Assembly (NCBI GenBank): GCA_021202985.1
Contig: JAJQCA010000046.1
Coordinates: 19,217-83,216, forward strand
DNA length: 64,000 bases
Origin: Alistipes sp.
GTDB taxonomy: Bacteria > Bacteroidota > Bacteroidia > Bacteroidales > Rikenellaceae
Reading direction: 5' to 3'
The notes beneath the pieces were generated by a model. It did no database searches. It saw only the letters and a list, made by a program, of their open reading frames with translations, and was not told the DNA's origin. This document shows positions 34,787 to 43,335 of this stretch, piece by piece; position 1 is the stretch's first letter; every line of letters begins with the position of its first letter. Position numbers and translations under genes: made by a program.

Positions 34787-36127
34787 CTATTCGGTCCCGC
34801 CGGCCGGGGTGAGGGTTCCCGAAGCGTATTTGCGCGGGAAGCCGGTAAGGACCGCGACCGCCGCCACAAGCGCCAGCAGGGGCGGATAGTAAATATAGGG
34901 CAGCATCTCCATCGGGGCCATGCCGCTCAGTCCAGCCGCCATAAGCAACTGCGCACCGTAGGGCAACAGTCCCTGCACCACGCACGACGATATGTCTATA
35001 AGGCTCGCACTGCGGCGCGGGTCGATACCGTAGGCCGTGGAGATATCCTTCGCAATGGGACCCGTCATTATCAGGGCAATGGTGTTGTTGGCCGTGCAGA
35101 CGTCGGCCAATCCGGCCAGCGCGGAAATTCCCGCCTCGGCACCCTTGCGCGAACGGATACGGGAAGTCAGCCGGCAAGTGAGCCACTCGATGCCGCCGTA
35201 AAGGCGCATCATCTCCAGCACCCCGGCGGCCATCAGGGTGACGATTATCAGCTCGCCCATGCCCACAATCCCCTCGCCCATCGAGGCAGTCCAGTCCCAC
35301 AGCCCGGCCGCACCGGTCACAAGGCCGGAAACCCCGCACAGTAAGATGCCCGCCGCCAGCACCAGCACCACATTCATCCCGCAAACAGCCGCCACCAGCA
35401 CGACGAGGTATGGCACGACCTTAACCCATTCCACGGGCGGTATCTCCACCGGCGCGGCCGATCCCCACCCCGCGACAGTATATGCCGCGGCGGCAAGCAA
35501 CGCGGCCGGGACCGCTATGCGGAAATTGACACGGAACTTGTCGGCCATGCTGCAACCCTGCGTACGGGTGGCAACGATGGTGGTGTCGGAAATAAAAGAG
35601 AGGTTGTCGCCGAACATGGCTCCGCTAATCATAACACCCAGCATCAGCGGAGACGAAAGACCGACTCCGTCCGCCATCCCCGTGGCGATGGGAGCAAGTG
35701 CCACGATAGTGCCCACCGACGTACCCACCGACAGGGAGACGAAGCAGGCCGCCAGGAACATACCCACCGTGATAAGGTTCGGAGGCACCACCGACAGGGC
35801 CAGGTCTACCGCCGCATCCACCGCGCCCGACTGCCGGGCCGCCTGGGCGAAGGCACCGGCCAGGATGAAGATCAGTACCATCAGCATTACGTTGCCGTCG
35901 GCCGTGCCGCGGCAGAACTGCATAACCCGGTCGCGGAACGCCACCCCGCGCGGCATGGCCAAAGCCACGGCCGATGCCAGCAGGAAGGCCACCGTAACGG
36001 GCATTTTATAGAAATCGCCCGTAGCCAGCGACACGGCGAGATAGGCCGCAAGGAATATGGCCATGGGCATCAGCGCCCATGCGCGGGGTTTTACTTTATG
36101 TGCGTTGTTTTCCGTCACAGCCGGCAA
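34787..36127 (-). CDS. NhaC-family Na+/H+ antiporter-like transporter
   Basis: A 446-aa polytopic membrane protein. FVSLSVGTSVGTIVALAPIATGMADGVGLSSPLMLGVMISGAMFGDNLSFISDTTIVATRTQG is the characteristic NhaC-like core, with another conserved segment ALAGLADVCTANNTIALIMTGPIAKDIS. About eleven hydrophobic spans are visible. Members exchange Na+ or H+ with organic solutes such as malate or lactate in some bacteria; the substrate here is unknown. It stands alone between repeat regions. Confidence 0.9.
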   Translation of the reverse strand: MPAVTENNAHKVKPRAWALMPMAIFLAAYLAVSLATGDFYKMPVTVAFLLASAVALAMPRGVAFRDRVMQFCRGTADGNVMLMVLIFILAGAFAQAARQSGAVDAAVDLALSVVPPNLITVGMFLAACFVSLSVGTSVGTIVALAPIATGMADGVGLSSPLMLGVMISGAMFGDNLSFISDTTIVATRTQGCSMADKFRVNFRIAVPAALLAAAAYTVAGWGSAAPVEIPPVEWVKVVPYLVVLVAAVCGMNVVLVLAAGILLCGVSGLVTGAAGLWDWTASMGEGIVGMGELIIVTLMAAGVLEMMRLYGGIEWLTCRLTSRIRSRKGAEAGISALAGLADVCTANNTIALIMTGPIAKDISTAYGIDPRRSASLIDISSCVVQGLLPYGAQLLMAAGLSGMAPMEMLPYIYYPPLLALVAAVAVLTGFPRKYASGTLTPAGGTE

Positions 36128-36209
36128 AGTTACAAATACGGGAGGGATTTTTCACCGCCGGGATGGGTTAAAGGGAGAAGTGGGGTGGCGAGGGCGGGGT
36201 TCGGAACGA

Positions 36210-36680
36210 CTAACCCCATAGTGTCATCCTGAACGAGAGTGAAGGAACTCCTTCCGGGAAAATGAGATAGTGTGCCTTGCGGGACGACAGAAAAACAGGT
36301 TCTTCGCTGCGCTCAAAATGACATACAGCTCAGAATGACATGGTGGTGGTTCGGAATGATATGGTATGCGCTTCGGAACGACTAACCCCATAGTGTCATC
36401 CTGAACGAAGTGAAGGATCTCCGTCCGGGAAATGACTTGGTGTGCCCTTCGAAACGACAGAAAAACAGGTTCTTCGCTGCGCTCAGCATGACATACAGCT
36501 CAGAATGACATGGGTGGGGGTGGTTAGGAACGACATGGTGTACCTTTCGGAACGGCAACCCCATAGTATCATCCTGAACGAAGTGAAGGATCTCCTTATG
36601 GGAAAAGACATGATTGTGGTTCGGAACGACAGAAAAACAGATTCTTCGCTGCGCTCAGAATGACATGAGGGTTGTTCGGA
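36210..36680. repeat. ~165-175 bp tandem composite repeats
   Basis: 'accccatagtgtcatcctgaacg' recurs at about 36213, 36388 and (diverged) 36550. Each is followed about 70-85 bp later by a ttcttcgctgcgctca module. Short interior duplications of 'catacagctcagaatgacat' are seen. No gene is present in this 563-bp gap. Confidence 0.8.
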
Positions 36681-36690
36681 ATGAGAGGTA

Positions 36691-37299
36691 TTACGATATT
36701 TTCAGCAAAACCCATTTGAGGTACACGTCCTGCGACCATTGCCCGGGATGGGACCGGAGTTCGACGCCGCCGGGAACCGGGCGGACAAGATAAACGAAGT
36801 CCTCGTAACGGCTGACGGCGCCGTCCGGCCAGTAGGTGGAATTATCGACCGTCAAAATCCCCTCCCCGGGGTAATAGCTGAACGGCCTCCCTGAACCGGC
36901 TTTACTATGCTCGACACCGCCCGCACCGCCTCCGGCATCCACGTAAACCATACCGCCGTAGACCGTTTCTCCCTCCCCCGCTTCAACCGGACGGACATCG
37001 TAAAAATGCCAGACAGGGCCTGCCGCCGACCCGTAATCCTCAGGGCGGCAACCATCGCCGGAGTCAATCCCGCCAGCGGCCAGGTCCGGAATATACCGGA
37101 TTCCTGCCGGTACCCACTCCCGGCCGTCATGCGAAACGAAAGATTCCGCCGAACGGAACGCCCCATCGAAAAGACACCGGAGCAGCTCACTATCCGGGCC
37201 GCATGCTTGGCCGGCAAAATCTTCAACGGCGGTTACGGTATCGCCGCACTCCCTCGTCCGGGGGGCGGTAACGGTTGGCGGGAAGTCGTTCTTTGCCAT
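36691..37299 (-). CDS. Lipocalin-like protein, RNA-leader family member B
   Basis: A 202-aa cytoplasmic protein, longest of the three paralogues. VWHFYDVRPVEAGEGETVYGGMVYVDAGG matches WEFYDVRP...RRVYEGKL in the 33527 product, and later RPFSYYPGEGILTVDN and YEDFVYLVRP align with the same C-terminal strands. The extra residues are in an N-terminal region and a glycine-rich loop. It has no signal peptide or membrane span. It is preceded by a 235-nt structured leader with a TATCTTTG promoter box. Function unknown. Confidence 0.7.
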   Translation of the reverse strand: MAKNDFPPTVTAPRTRECGDTVTAVEDFAGQACGPDSELLRCLFDGAFRSAESFVSHDGREWVPAGIRYIPDLAAGGIDSGDGCRPEDYGSAAGPVWHFYDVRPVEAGEGETVYGGMVYVDAGGGAGGVEHSKAGSGRPFSYYPGEGILTVDNSTYWPDGAVSRYEDFVYLVRPVPGGVELRSHPGQWSQDVYLKWVLLKIS

Positions 37300-37316
37300 G
37301 GCGGGAAGGTATTGGC

Positions 37317-37534
37317 GCGCCCGGCAATAAAAAGGGGCGCAGGTTCAACTTCCGGTCGAGAGGTATGAGCGTACCCTGAAAGAGGAAGTTGTAGCCACGC
37401 CCCGGCCGATGCCCGGACCATCCGGGCATAGCAAGGGCAAGCAACATCTATATCTCTTCCAGAAACTTCCCCGGCGGGGAAGGTGCTCATTTTCTCGACC
37501 GGTATAAAGGTTATTCGCCTTTAAATAATATGTC
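37317..37534 (-). ncRNA. Structured leader RNA, copy B
   Basis: Transcribed leftward from a TATCTTTG box (37541-37548). Same architecture as copy A with different sequences: P1a CCGGTCGAG/CTCGACCGG (37494-37502 with 37352-37360), P1b ATGAGC/GCTCAT (37485-37490 with 37365-37370), P2 CTTCCCC/GGGGAAG (37476-37482 and 37466-37472), P3a CTGGAAGAG/CTCTTTCAG (37454-37462 with 37376-37384), P3b shortened to GTTG/CAAC, P4 ATGCCCGGA/TCCGGGCAT (37421-37429 and 37409-37417). The pseudoknot is GGGGCG/CGCCCC (37398-37403 with 37334-37339). The competing hairpin is GCGCCC/GGGCGC (37335-37340 with 37317-37322), 17 nt before the ATG. Confidence 0.8.
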
Positions 37535-37714
37535 TCCCTGCAAAGATACCACGTTTTTTTACTTAACGCTTTAATTAACACCGGCTGTGACATTTGACCG
37601 TCCCGTCCGCACCAAACCCTTTCATACCCTGCCTTAAACGTCATTATTTCGAAAAAAGCGGAAATATTTGCATAATTTTAGTATTATGTATTGCATAGTA
37701 TTAAAAATAATATA

Positions 37715-37722
37715 TATATTTG
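37715..37722 (+). promoter_or_regulatory. -7 box of PspC/PadR operon
   Basis: TATATTTG with a TTG at 37691 (about 21-bp spacing), 51 bp before the PspC ATG, fits the Bacteroidetes promoter pattern. Confidence 0.65.
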
Positions 37723-37772
37723 CATTACAGAAACACAGCTAATAGAAAACAAACGATAAAATAACCGGGAAG

Positions 37773-38312
37773 ATGAAAAAAACGTTGAATGTCAATATCG
37801 GGAACATGGCGTTCACCATTGACGAAGATGCTTACTACACCCTGAGCGGCTACTACGAAGATATCCGTTCGAGGCTCTACGAATCGGACAGGCGGGAAAT
37901 CATGGAAGACATCGAGAACCGCACCGCGGACCTGTTCCGCGAGAACCTCTCTTTTCCCTCGCAGGTGGTGACCCTCGGGTTGGTCAAAAGGGCCATAGCC
38001 ATAATCGGCAACGCCTCGGATTTCGGCGAGAAGAAATACGACTACGCCGAGCAGGGCCATGCGGCCGATATGCGTGGCTTCCGTGTGGAAGGCAAGCTCT
38101 ACCGTTCGCGCTACGACAAGATGGTGGGCGGGGTATGCGCCGGGCTGGCCGAATATTTCGGGATAGACACGGCCATAGTGCGAATCATAATGTTTATCGC
38201 CCTTTTCCTGGGCAGTCTCGGGTTCTGGGTGTACATAGTTCTCTGGATAATTGTACCGCTCGAACCGGCTGAAATTACGGACGGACGGCGGGGTTATAAA
38301 TCGAGGAGGTGA
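37773..38312 (+). CDS. PspC-domain protein
   Basis: A 179-aa protein with a soluble N-terminal part resembling the same region of the 38683 gene (MKKTLNVNIGNMAFTIDEDAYYTLSGYYEDIRSRLYESDRREIMEDIENR), then a PspC-like membrane segment (about residues 105-165: LYRSRYDKMVGGVCAGLAEYFGIDTAIVRIIMFIALFLGSLGFWVYIVLWIIVP). PspC domains in other bacteria act in envelope-stress response. Its stop overlaps the region just before the padR ATG, so it heads a PspC-PadR-PspC-TM operon. Confidence 0.85.
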   Translation: MKKTLNVNIGNMAFTIDEDAYYTLSGYYEDIRSRLYESDRREIMEDIENRTADLFRENLSFPSQVVTLGLVKRAIAIIGNASDFGEKKYDYAEQGHAADMRGFRVEGKLYRSRYDKMVGGVCAGLAEYFGIDTAIVRIIMFIALFLGSLGFWVYIVLWIIVPLEPAEITDGRRGYKSRR

Positions 38313-38316
38313 GGTT

Positions 38317-38646
38317 ATGAATGCGGAAAATATAAAGGCGCAGATGCGCAAAGGCATACTGGAGTATTGCATCCTGGCGATCCTGTCGCGCAACGATGCT
38401 TACGCTTCACAGATAATCGCGGAGCTGAAACAGGCCGAGATGATTGTGGTCGAAGGGACGCTCTACCCCCTGCTCACACGCCAGAAGAACCAGGGCCTGC
38501 TGAGTTACCGCTGGGAGGAATCGACTCAGGGTCCGCCGCGGAAATACTATACCATCACCCCGAAGGGCCGGGAGCTGCTCTCGCAGCTCGACTCGGCATG
38601 GGAAGAAATGGTACAGCAGATAAAGGCCATCCGCTGGTCGGAATAA
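38317..38646 (+). CDS. PadR-family transcriptional regulator
   Basis: A 109-aa winged-helix regulator beginning MNAENIKAQMRKGILEYCILAILSR. PadR hallmarks: DAYASQIIAELKQAEMIVVEGTLYPLLTRQKNQGLLSYRWEESTQGPPRKYYTITPKGRELL. I start at 38317 rather than the ORF-track 38251, because the start is preceded by a gaggaggtgag Shine-Dalgarno-like stretch, 4 bp after the PspC gene ends. It is likely an autorepressor of the envelope operon it sits in. Confidence 0.92.
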   Translation: MNAENIKAQMRKGILEYCILAILSRNDAYASQIIAELKQAEMIVVEGTLYPLLTRQKNQGLLSYRWEESTQGPPRKYYTITPKGRELLSQLDSAWEEMVQQIKAIRWSE

Positions 38647-38682
38647 GGTAACGGAAACCGTAACGACATCAACTTTACAACT

Positions 38683-40005
38683 ATGAAAGAAACGGTAAAA
38701 GCGAGCCTCGCAGGAATAGGTTTCGTACTGGACAGGGACGCTTTCGACGCCCTGGAAACATACCTCGACACACTGTCACGCGCCTACGCGGACAATCCCG
38801 ACCGGGACGAGATAATAACGGATATCGAAGCCCGTATGGTGGAGATAATCCTCTCGCACCAGAGCCCCGACACGGTAGTGGACATAGCCACCGTGAACGA
38901 GGTGACCGGACAGCTCGGCACGCCCGAAGAGACCGCGGCCGCGGCCCCGGGCGAACCACGCCCCGAAAGCGCGGAGACATTCCCGCGCCGGCTCTACCGC
39001 GACCTCGACGGCCGCAAACTGGGCGGCGTATGCAACGGGCTGGCGCGGTATTTCGACGTCGATCCCGCGCTGGTAAGGATATCCACCGCCATCCCGCTGG
39101 CGCTGCTTATAATACTGCCGGCATCCGGATTCTACGCCCTCAACGGGTTTCTTGGTTCCCTGATAGGTGTGATGTTCATTCTCTACCTACTTATGTGGAT
39201 GGCTGTTCCGGCAGCCCGCACCCCGCGCCAGAGACTCGAGATGCAGGGTCGCCGCATTACCGCCACCGAAATAGAAAAGGAGATGAACCACACCGCCGCA
39301 CGGGACAGCTACCGGCCCCCGCAGAGTATACTGGCAAGGTTCGTCGGGGTGATGGGGAGCGTATTCCTGTTCGGGGTCAAATTTTTCCTTATAGTAATCG
39401 GGGCCTCGCTCGGCATAGCGGCCTTCGTACTTATCATAACCATGATAGGACTCGCGTTCGGGGCGCCGTGGGCTGTGACGCACTGGTTCGCGGGCAGCGA
39501 TGCGGCCCTGTACCTGGGCCAATCGACCATGCCCGTGGCAGTGTTCTCGATACTGGTACTGGCCCTGATAGCCATACCCATCATAATGCTGGTTTACCAG
39601 ATGCTTCGGGTAAGCCTGAGCCGGCCCAATAATCCCACCATGATGTGGATTCTGAGCGGATGCTGGATACTTCTTGCGGTATTCACCACGGTAACGGTTC
39701 TCGAAAACGGCGACATCTTCCGCAACTGGCACGGGGTGACCATACAGCCCCGAGGCGGCAACTGGGGTCCCGGCCGCCCGGCCGGAACGGCCGAGGGTTG
39801 GGAACTTTACGAACTCAACGCGCAGGATTACCGTGATTCGCTCGAGCAGGCGGCCGCACAGGACGGAGGCGCAGCGCAGGCGGAACCGATTGCTCCGCCG
39901 GCTTCCGGGGGTACCGTGGCAGGCCCGGATACGACAGACCCGGATGTAGCCGGTGAAACCCCGGTCGAACCGGCATCCGGCCTTCCGGACGGCAGCGCAT
40001 ATTAG
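38683..40005 (+). CDS. Long PspC-domain membrane protein
   Basis: A 440-aa protein. The N-terminal part (VKASLAGIGFVLDRDAFDALETYLDTLSRAY...DEIITDIEARMVE) is paralogous to the first part of the PspC gene at 37773. The central PspC segment is near residues 100-165 (LYRDLDGRKLGGVCNGLARYFDVDPALVRIST), then further membrane spans (about 215-330) and a Pro/Ala-rich C-terminal tail. It is the third gene of the operon. Confidence 0.88.
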   Translation: MKETVKASLAGIGFVLDRDAFDALETYLDTLSRAYADNPDRDEIITDIEARMVEIILSHQSPDTVVDIATVNEVTGQLGTPEETAAAAPGEPRPESAETFPRRLYRDLDGRKLGGVCNGLARYFDVDPALVRISTAIPLALLIILPASGFYALNGFLGSLIGVMFILYLLMWMAVPAARTPRQRLEMQGRRITATEIEKEMNHTAARDSYRPPQSILARFVGVMGSVFLFGVKFFLIVIGASLGIAAFVLIITMIGLAFGAPWAVTHWFAGSDAALYLGQSTMPVAVFSILVLALIAIPIIMLVYQMLRVSLSRPNNPTMMWILSGCWILLAVFTTVTVLENGDIFRNWHGVTIQPRGGNWGPGRPAGTAEGWELYELNAQDYRDSLEQAAAQDGGAAQAEPIAPPASGGTVAGPDTTDPDVAGETPVEPASGLPDGSAY

Positions 40006-40057
40006 CCCGGAAACGATTAATGAGAACGTTTAACCGAGAACTTTTAAATTTACCGAT

Positions 40058-40411
40058 ATGGAAATCATAGACAACAAAAACCTGCCGGATATGAACCCGG
40101 TCCGCCGGGAAAAGAATATCTATATAGGCACCGCCATAGTACTGTGCGGCGTGGTGTGGCTGATGTTTAATTTCGACCTGGTGGGGAGCCTGTTTTTCCA
40201 CAGGTTTTTCTCATGGCAGGTGTTCCTGATGGCGCTGGGCGGTTACTTTCTGGTGCTGCGTAAATGGCTCGTGGGCGGAGCCGTGCTTATCACGGGTATG
40301 GCGCTGGCGGCCATGGACTGGTATGACCTTAATATCCCGGTCAAACAGGTGCTGATGCCGATGATATTAATTGCGGTGGGGATCGCCGTAATACTTCAGA
40401 ATAAATATTGA
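40058..40411 (+). CDS. LiaF-TM-like (DUF5668-type) membrane protein
   Basis: A 117-aa protein with four short spans: TAIVLCGVVWLMFNFDLVG, WQVFLMALGGYFLVL, GGAVLITGMALAAMDWY and MPMILIAVGIAVILQN. The pattern matches the LiaF transmembrane type domain often found next to PspC-like proteins. It is 52 bp after the long PspC gene and probably part of the same envelope-stress operon. Confidence 0.75.
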   Translation: MEIIDNKNLPDMNPVRREKNIYIGTAIVLCGVVWLMFNFDLVGSLFFHRFFSWQVFLMALGGYFLVLRKWLVGGAVLITGMALAAMDWYDLNIPVKQVLMPMILIAVGIAVILQNKY

Positions 40412-40805
40412 CAGGAATCGCGTCCTTTTTTGGCCGGCGGGCACGCACCCTGCCGGCCACTCCTGTTTATCCCGGGGAACGCACGGCACAACCCGGCACC
40501 CGATTTGCCCGGTAACGGACGGCCGGGCTGACTGTAAGTAGCCGTCCGGTCCGGTCCAAAAAGCAGAGTGAGGCATACCCGTATCCGAAACACCGGTGCG
40601 GGACACACGGGAATATGAACTGCCGGAAAGAGGTGTATATCCCGGACCGGTGGATGCTTTTCCGGACTGAATGACCACCGGTGCAGTTTCAGGGCCGGAA
40701 CCGTTCCGGAGGGCGTGCACCTTTACCGCCTCCAATGCCTTTACGGACTATGCCGGCTGCGGGAATCTTAACGTAGTATTAAAGTGAGTTATTAAAATTT
40801 TTTCG
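40412..40805. other. GC-rich intergenic region, no gene seen
   Basis: It carries a ggccggc...gccggcc hairpin near 40433-40459 but no T-run on the coding strand. The minus-strand ORFs here (40367..40735 and 40396..40608) show no protein-like features. Confidence 0.4.
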
Positions 40806-40840
40806 TAACTTTGTGCCAGGTTAATCAAAGGAGGTTATAT
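40806..40840 (+). promoter_or_regulatory. Promoter box and Shine-Dalgarno of pfkA
   Basis: TAACTTTG at 40806-40813 is followed by aaaggaggt (40827-40835), 5 nt before the ATG at 40841. A near-perfect Shine-Dalgarno is unusual for this phylum and helps fix the start. Confidence 0.7.
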
Positions 40841-41821
40841 ATGCATAACATCAAATGTGTAGGATTGCTCACTTCGGGCGGGGACGCTCCCGCAATGAAT
40901 GCGGCAATCAGGGCGGTAACCCGTACCGCCATCTACAACGGAATGGAAGTGAAGGGGATAATGCGTGGATACAAGGGCCTGATATCGGGCGAAATAGTTC
41001 CGTTCCGCACCCAGAACGTAAGTAATATCATCCAGCAGGGCGGCACGATTCTGAAAACCGCCCGCAGCAGTGAATTCGAGACGGTCGAAGGGCGCAAAAT
41101 CGCCTACGACAATATGCAGAAAGAGGGAATAGACGCCCTGGTGGTGATTGGCGGCGACGGTTCGCTGACCGGCGCCAGGGTTTTTGCCGCCGAGTACGAC
41201 ATTCCCATCGTGGGCCTTCCGGGCACCATCGACAACGACCTGTTCGGTACCGACACCACCATCGGGTACGATACCGCGCTGAACACCATAATGCAGGCCG
41301 TGGACAAGATTCGCGACACCGCCAGTTCGCACGAACGGTTGTTCTTTATAGAGGTGATGGGCCGCAACGCCGGATTCCTCGCCCTGAACGGGGCGATAGC
41401 CACGGGTTGCGAGGCGGCCATTATCCCGGAAATAGCCACCGAGGTGGACCAATTGGCGGAACTGATTCAAAACGGGTTCCGCAAGAGCAAAAACAGCAGC
41501 ATAGTGCTGGTGGCCGAGAGCGAGATAACCGGAGGTGCGCTGGGCCTTGCCGACCGCGTGAAGAAAGAGTACCCGGAATACGACGTGCGCGTTACCATAC
41601 TGGGGCATATACAGAGGGGCGGCTCGCCCACCGCCAGCGACCGTATTCTGGCCAGCCGAATGGGCGAGGCGGCAATCAACGCCCTGCTCGAAGGCCAGCG
41701 CAACGTGATGATAGGCATCGACGACGAGGAACTGGTATACGTACCGTTTTCAAAGGCCATCCGCAAGGACAAACCCATCAACCGGGACCTTCTGAACACC
41801 GTAAAGATACTTTCGATCTGA
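40841..41821 (+). CDS. pfkA: ATP-dependent 6-phosphofructokinase
   Basis: Phosphorylates fructose-6-phosphate to fructose-1,6-bisphosphate, committing sugar to glycolysis. [26 protein letters not shown] carries the ATP-binding [42 protein letters not shown] with the catalytic Asp, and [14 protein letters not shown] follow. The glycine in GGDGS is the residue associated with ATP rather than PPi use. The start at 40841 is supported by the Shine-Dalgarno; the ORF-track start at 40811 adds ten residues. Length 326 aa. Confidence 0.96.
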   Translation: MHNIKCVGLLTSGGDAPAMNAAIRAVTRTAIYNGMEVKGIMRGYKGLISGEIVPFRTQNVSNIIQQGGTILKTARSSEFETVEGRKIAYDNMQKEGIDALVVIGGDGSLTGARVFAAEYDIPIVGLPGTIDNDLFGTDTTIGYDTALNTIMQAVDKIRDTASSHERLFFIEVMGRNAGFLALNGAIATGCEAAIIPEIATEVDQLAELIQNGFRKSKNSSIVLVAESEITGGALGLADRVKKEYPEYDVRVTILGHIQRGGSPTASDRILASRMGEAAINALLEGQRNVMIGIDDEELVYVPFSKAIRKDKPINRDLLNTVKILSI

Positions 41822-41955
41822 TATGCCGGTATCCCGGATTTAAGCGGCTACCCCAAGACGGTGCCGTTTTTCATTTCCGGTTTTCCGACCCGGCCGAGTA
41901 TCTTAACCGGTAGATTTATTATCTTGCTTACTCTAACAGCGCTAAAACACTTCGT

Positions 41956-42603
41956 ATGCTCAAAGCCGTAATTTTCGACCTCGACGGTACCATCGGCAAT
42001 ACCCTGCCGCTGTGCGTGGCGGCGTTCAGGCAGGCAGTCGAACCCCTTGCCGGCAAAAAACTCTCGGATGAAGAGATCGTAGCCACCTTCGGGCCGAGCG
42101 AAGAAGGCACCATAATGCAGTTGATTCCCGGTCACTACCGGCAGGGAGTCGATGACTATATCAGCCACTATGAACGGCTGCACGATATGTGTCCGGAGCC
42201 GTTCGCGGGTATCCGCACTATAATAGAACGTCTCAAGGCGCGGGGCGTCACGGTAGCGATGGTTACGGGCAAGGGTGCCCGGAGTTGCCGCATCACCCTT
42301 GAACGTTACGGTATGGACGGGTTGTTCGACGCGGTGGAAACCGGCTCCCCGCAAGGCCAGCGCAAGGCGGAAGGAATCAGGGCCGTTCTGGATCGGTTCG
42401 GGTTGCAACCGGGCCAGGCCGTTTACGTGGGCGACGCACCGAGCGACGTCACGGCCAGCCGAGCCGCAGGAGTGCAGGTTATCGCCGCCGCATGGGCCGC
42501 GACGGCCGATGTGGAAACCCTGGCGGCAATGGCTCCCGACAGGCTGTTCACCTCTGTCGACGAGCTGGAATCTTACCTTCTGGACAATCCGGATACGGTA
42601 TGA
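41956..42603 (+). CDS. HAD-family phosphatase, phosphoglycolate-phosphatase-like
   Basis: A 215-aa soluble hydrolase. The HAD nucleophile motif is FDLDGTIGNTLPLCVAA with catalytic Asp-x-Asp; the lysine/arginine motif region is ATLMVTGKG-like (AMVTGKGARSC); the acidic motif is VYVGDAPSDVTASRAAG. An alpha-helical cap follows the first motif, as in phosphoglycolate/beta-phosphoglucomutase subfamily members. The substrate is unknown. Confidence 0.88.
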   Translation: MLKAVIFDLDGTIGNTLPLCVAAFRQAVEPLAGKKLSDEEIVATFGPSEEGTIMQLIPGHYRQGVDDYISHYERLHDMCPEPFAGIRTIIERLKARGVTVAMVTGKGARSCRITLERYGMDGLFDAVETGSPQGQRKAEGIRAVLDRFGLQPGQAVYVGDAPSDVTASRAAGVQVIAAAWAATADVETLAAMAPDRLFTSVDELESYLLDNPDTV

Positions 42604-42728
42604 GAAAGTTGCTGTTTTCGCTGCTGATTCTCCTGTCCGCGTCGTAAGTAAAGGGGAATAATATATAGGCATAAGGGAAGTCCACGAGAACTTCGATTTG
42701 TGACTTACCAGCGGGATGGAGGACTGAC

Positions 42729-42745
42729 GGTAAGATTATCGAACC
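42729..42745 (-). repeat. Short 3' repeat after DUF6678-like gene (copy 1)
   Basis: ggtaagattatcgaacc lies about 35 bp beyond the stop of the leftward gene at 42780. Similar 16-mers lie after the next two genes. Confidence 0.5.
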
Positions 42746-42779
42746 GGTTTATCGATTATTTCAGTAAAATAATCGACTA

Positions 42780-43229
42780 CTATCTGTAACCGTAAATAGT
42801 AATTATATGCTCGTCCTGCACGTATGGGATGTTTAGTCTGCGTAAAATATCCAAGAATTCTTTTGTACAATCTATAATTTCAGGAGAATTTAACCTTCCC
42901 CTGTGTACGGCTAAACGGGGGCGAACTTTAATGTATTCTATAGTCACCAACTGCGGCATTCCTTCATCGTAATAATTCCTCCAGGCGCCATACCAATACT
43001 CGTCTTTCTCTAATATATGCTTTTCACCCTCTTCCCCAAGACGTTTAACTACAAATACAGGCGGAAAAGGTAACTCATCGCGGACAGCCTGCTGCAGTTC
43101 CAACCATTTTGTATCGTTCATAACTCCCCGGAGTCCATTCCGCTCGGTAAAGTCGGTAACCCATTTGCAAAGCTCCTGATAATCTTTATCCGCTCCTATA
43201 ACTTTTTTATATTTTTCTCTTTCCGTCAT
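42780..43229 (-). CDS. DUF6678-like hypothetical protein
   Basis: A 149-aa soluble protein when started at MTEREKYKKVIGADKDY (43229); the ORF-track start at 43349 would run back into the neighbouring gene. RGVMNDTKWLELQQAVRDELPFPPVFVVKRL and VTIEYIKVRPRLAVHRGRL...ILRRLNIPYVQDEHIITIYGYR match the pattern of DUF6678 proteins as I remember them. It may be an immunity-type or phage-linked protein, but this is not established. AT-rich relative to the housekeeping genes. A remnant of the same 5' end is seen at 44563-44640. Confidence 0.65.
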   Translation of the reverse strand: MTEREKYKKVIGADKDYQELCKWVTDFTERNGLRGVMNDTKWLELQQAVRDELPFPPVFVVKRLGEEGEKHILEKDEYWYGAWRNYYDEGMPQLVTIEYIKVRPRLAVHRGRLNSPEIIDCTKEFLDILRRLNIPYVQDEHIITIYGYR

Positions 43230-43286
43230 AATGCAAAAATAAAAAGGTTCTAAATAATCCGTACCTTTTCCGAGTAGGGGGCTAAC

Positions 43287-43302
43287 GGTAAGATTATCGA
43301 AC
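43287..43302 (-). repeat. Short 3' repeat after frameshifted gene (copy 2)
   Basis: ggtaagattatcgaac lies about 34 bp past the stop at 43336. Confidence 0.5.
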
Positions 43303-43335
43303 GAATTCATTGAAGGTTTTGCAAAACTATTTCGG

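Noticed and set aside
40367-40735. 122-aa minus ORF between LiaF-like gene and pfkA
   Set aside because: No recognisable features, GC-driven, and overlaps the end of the neighbouring gene.
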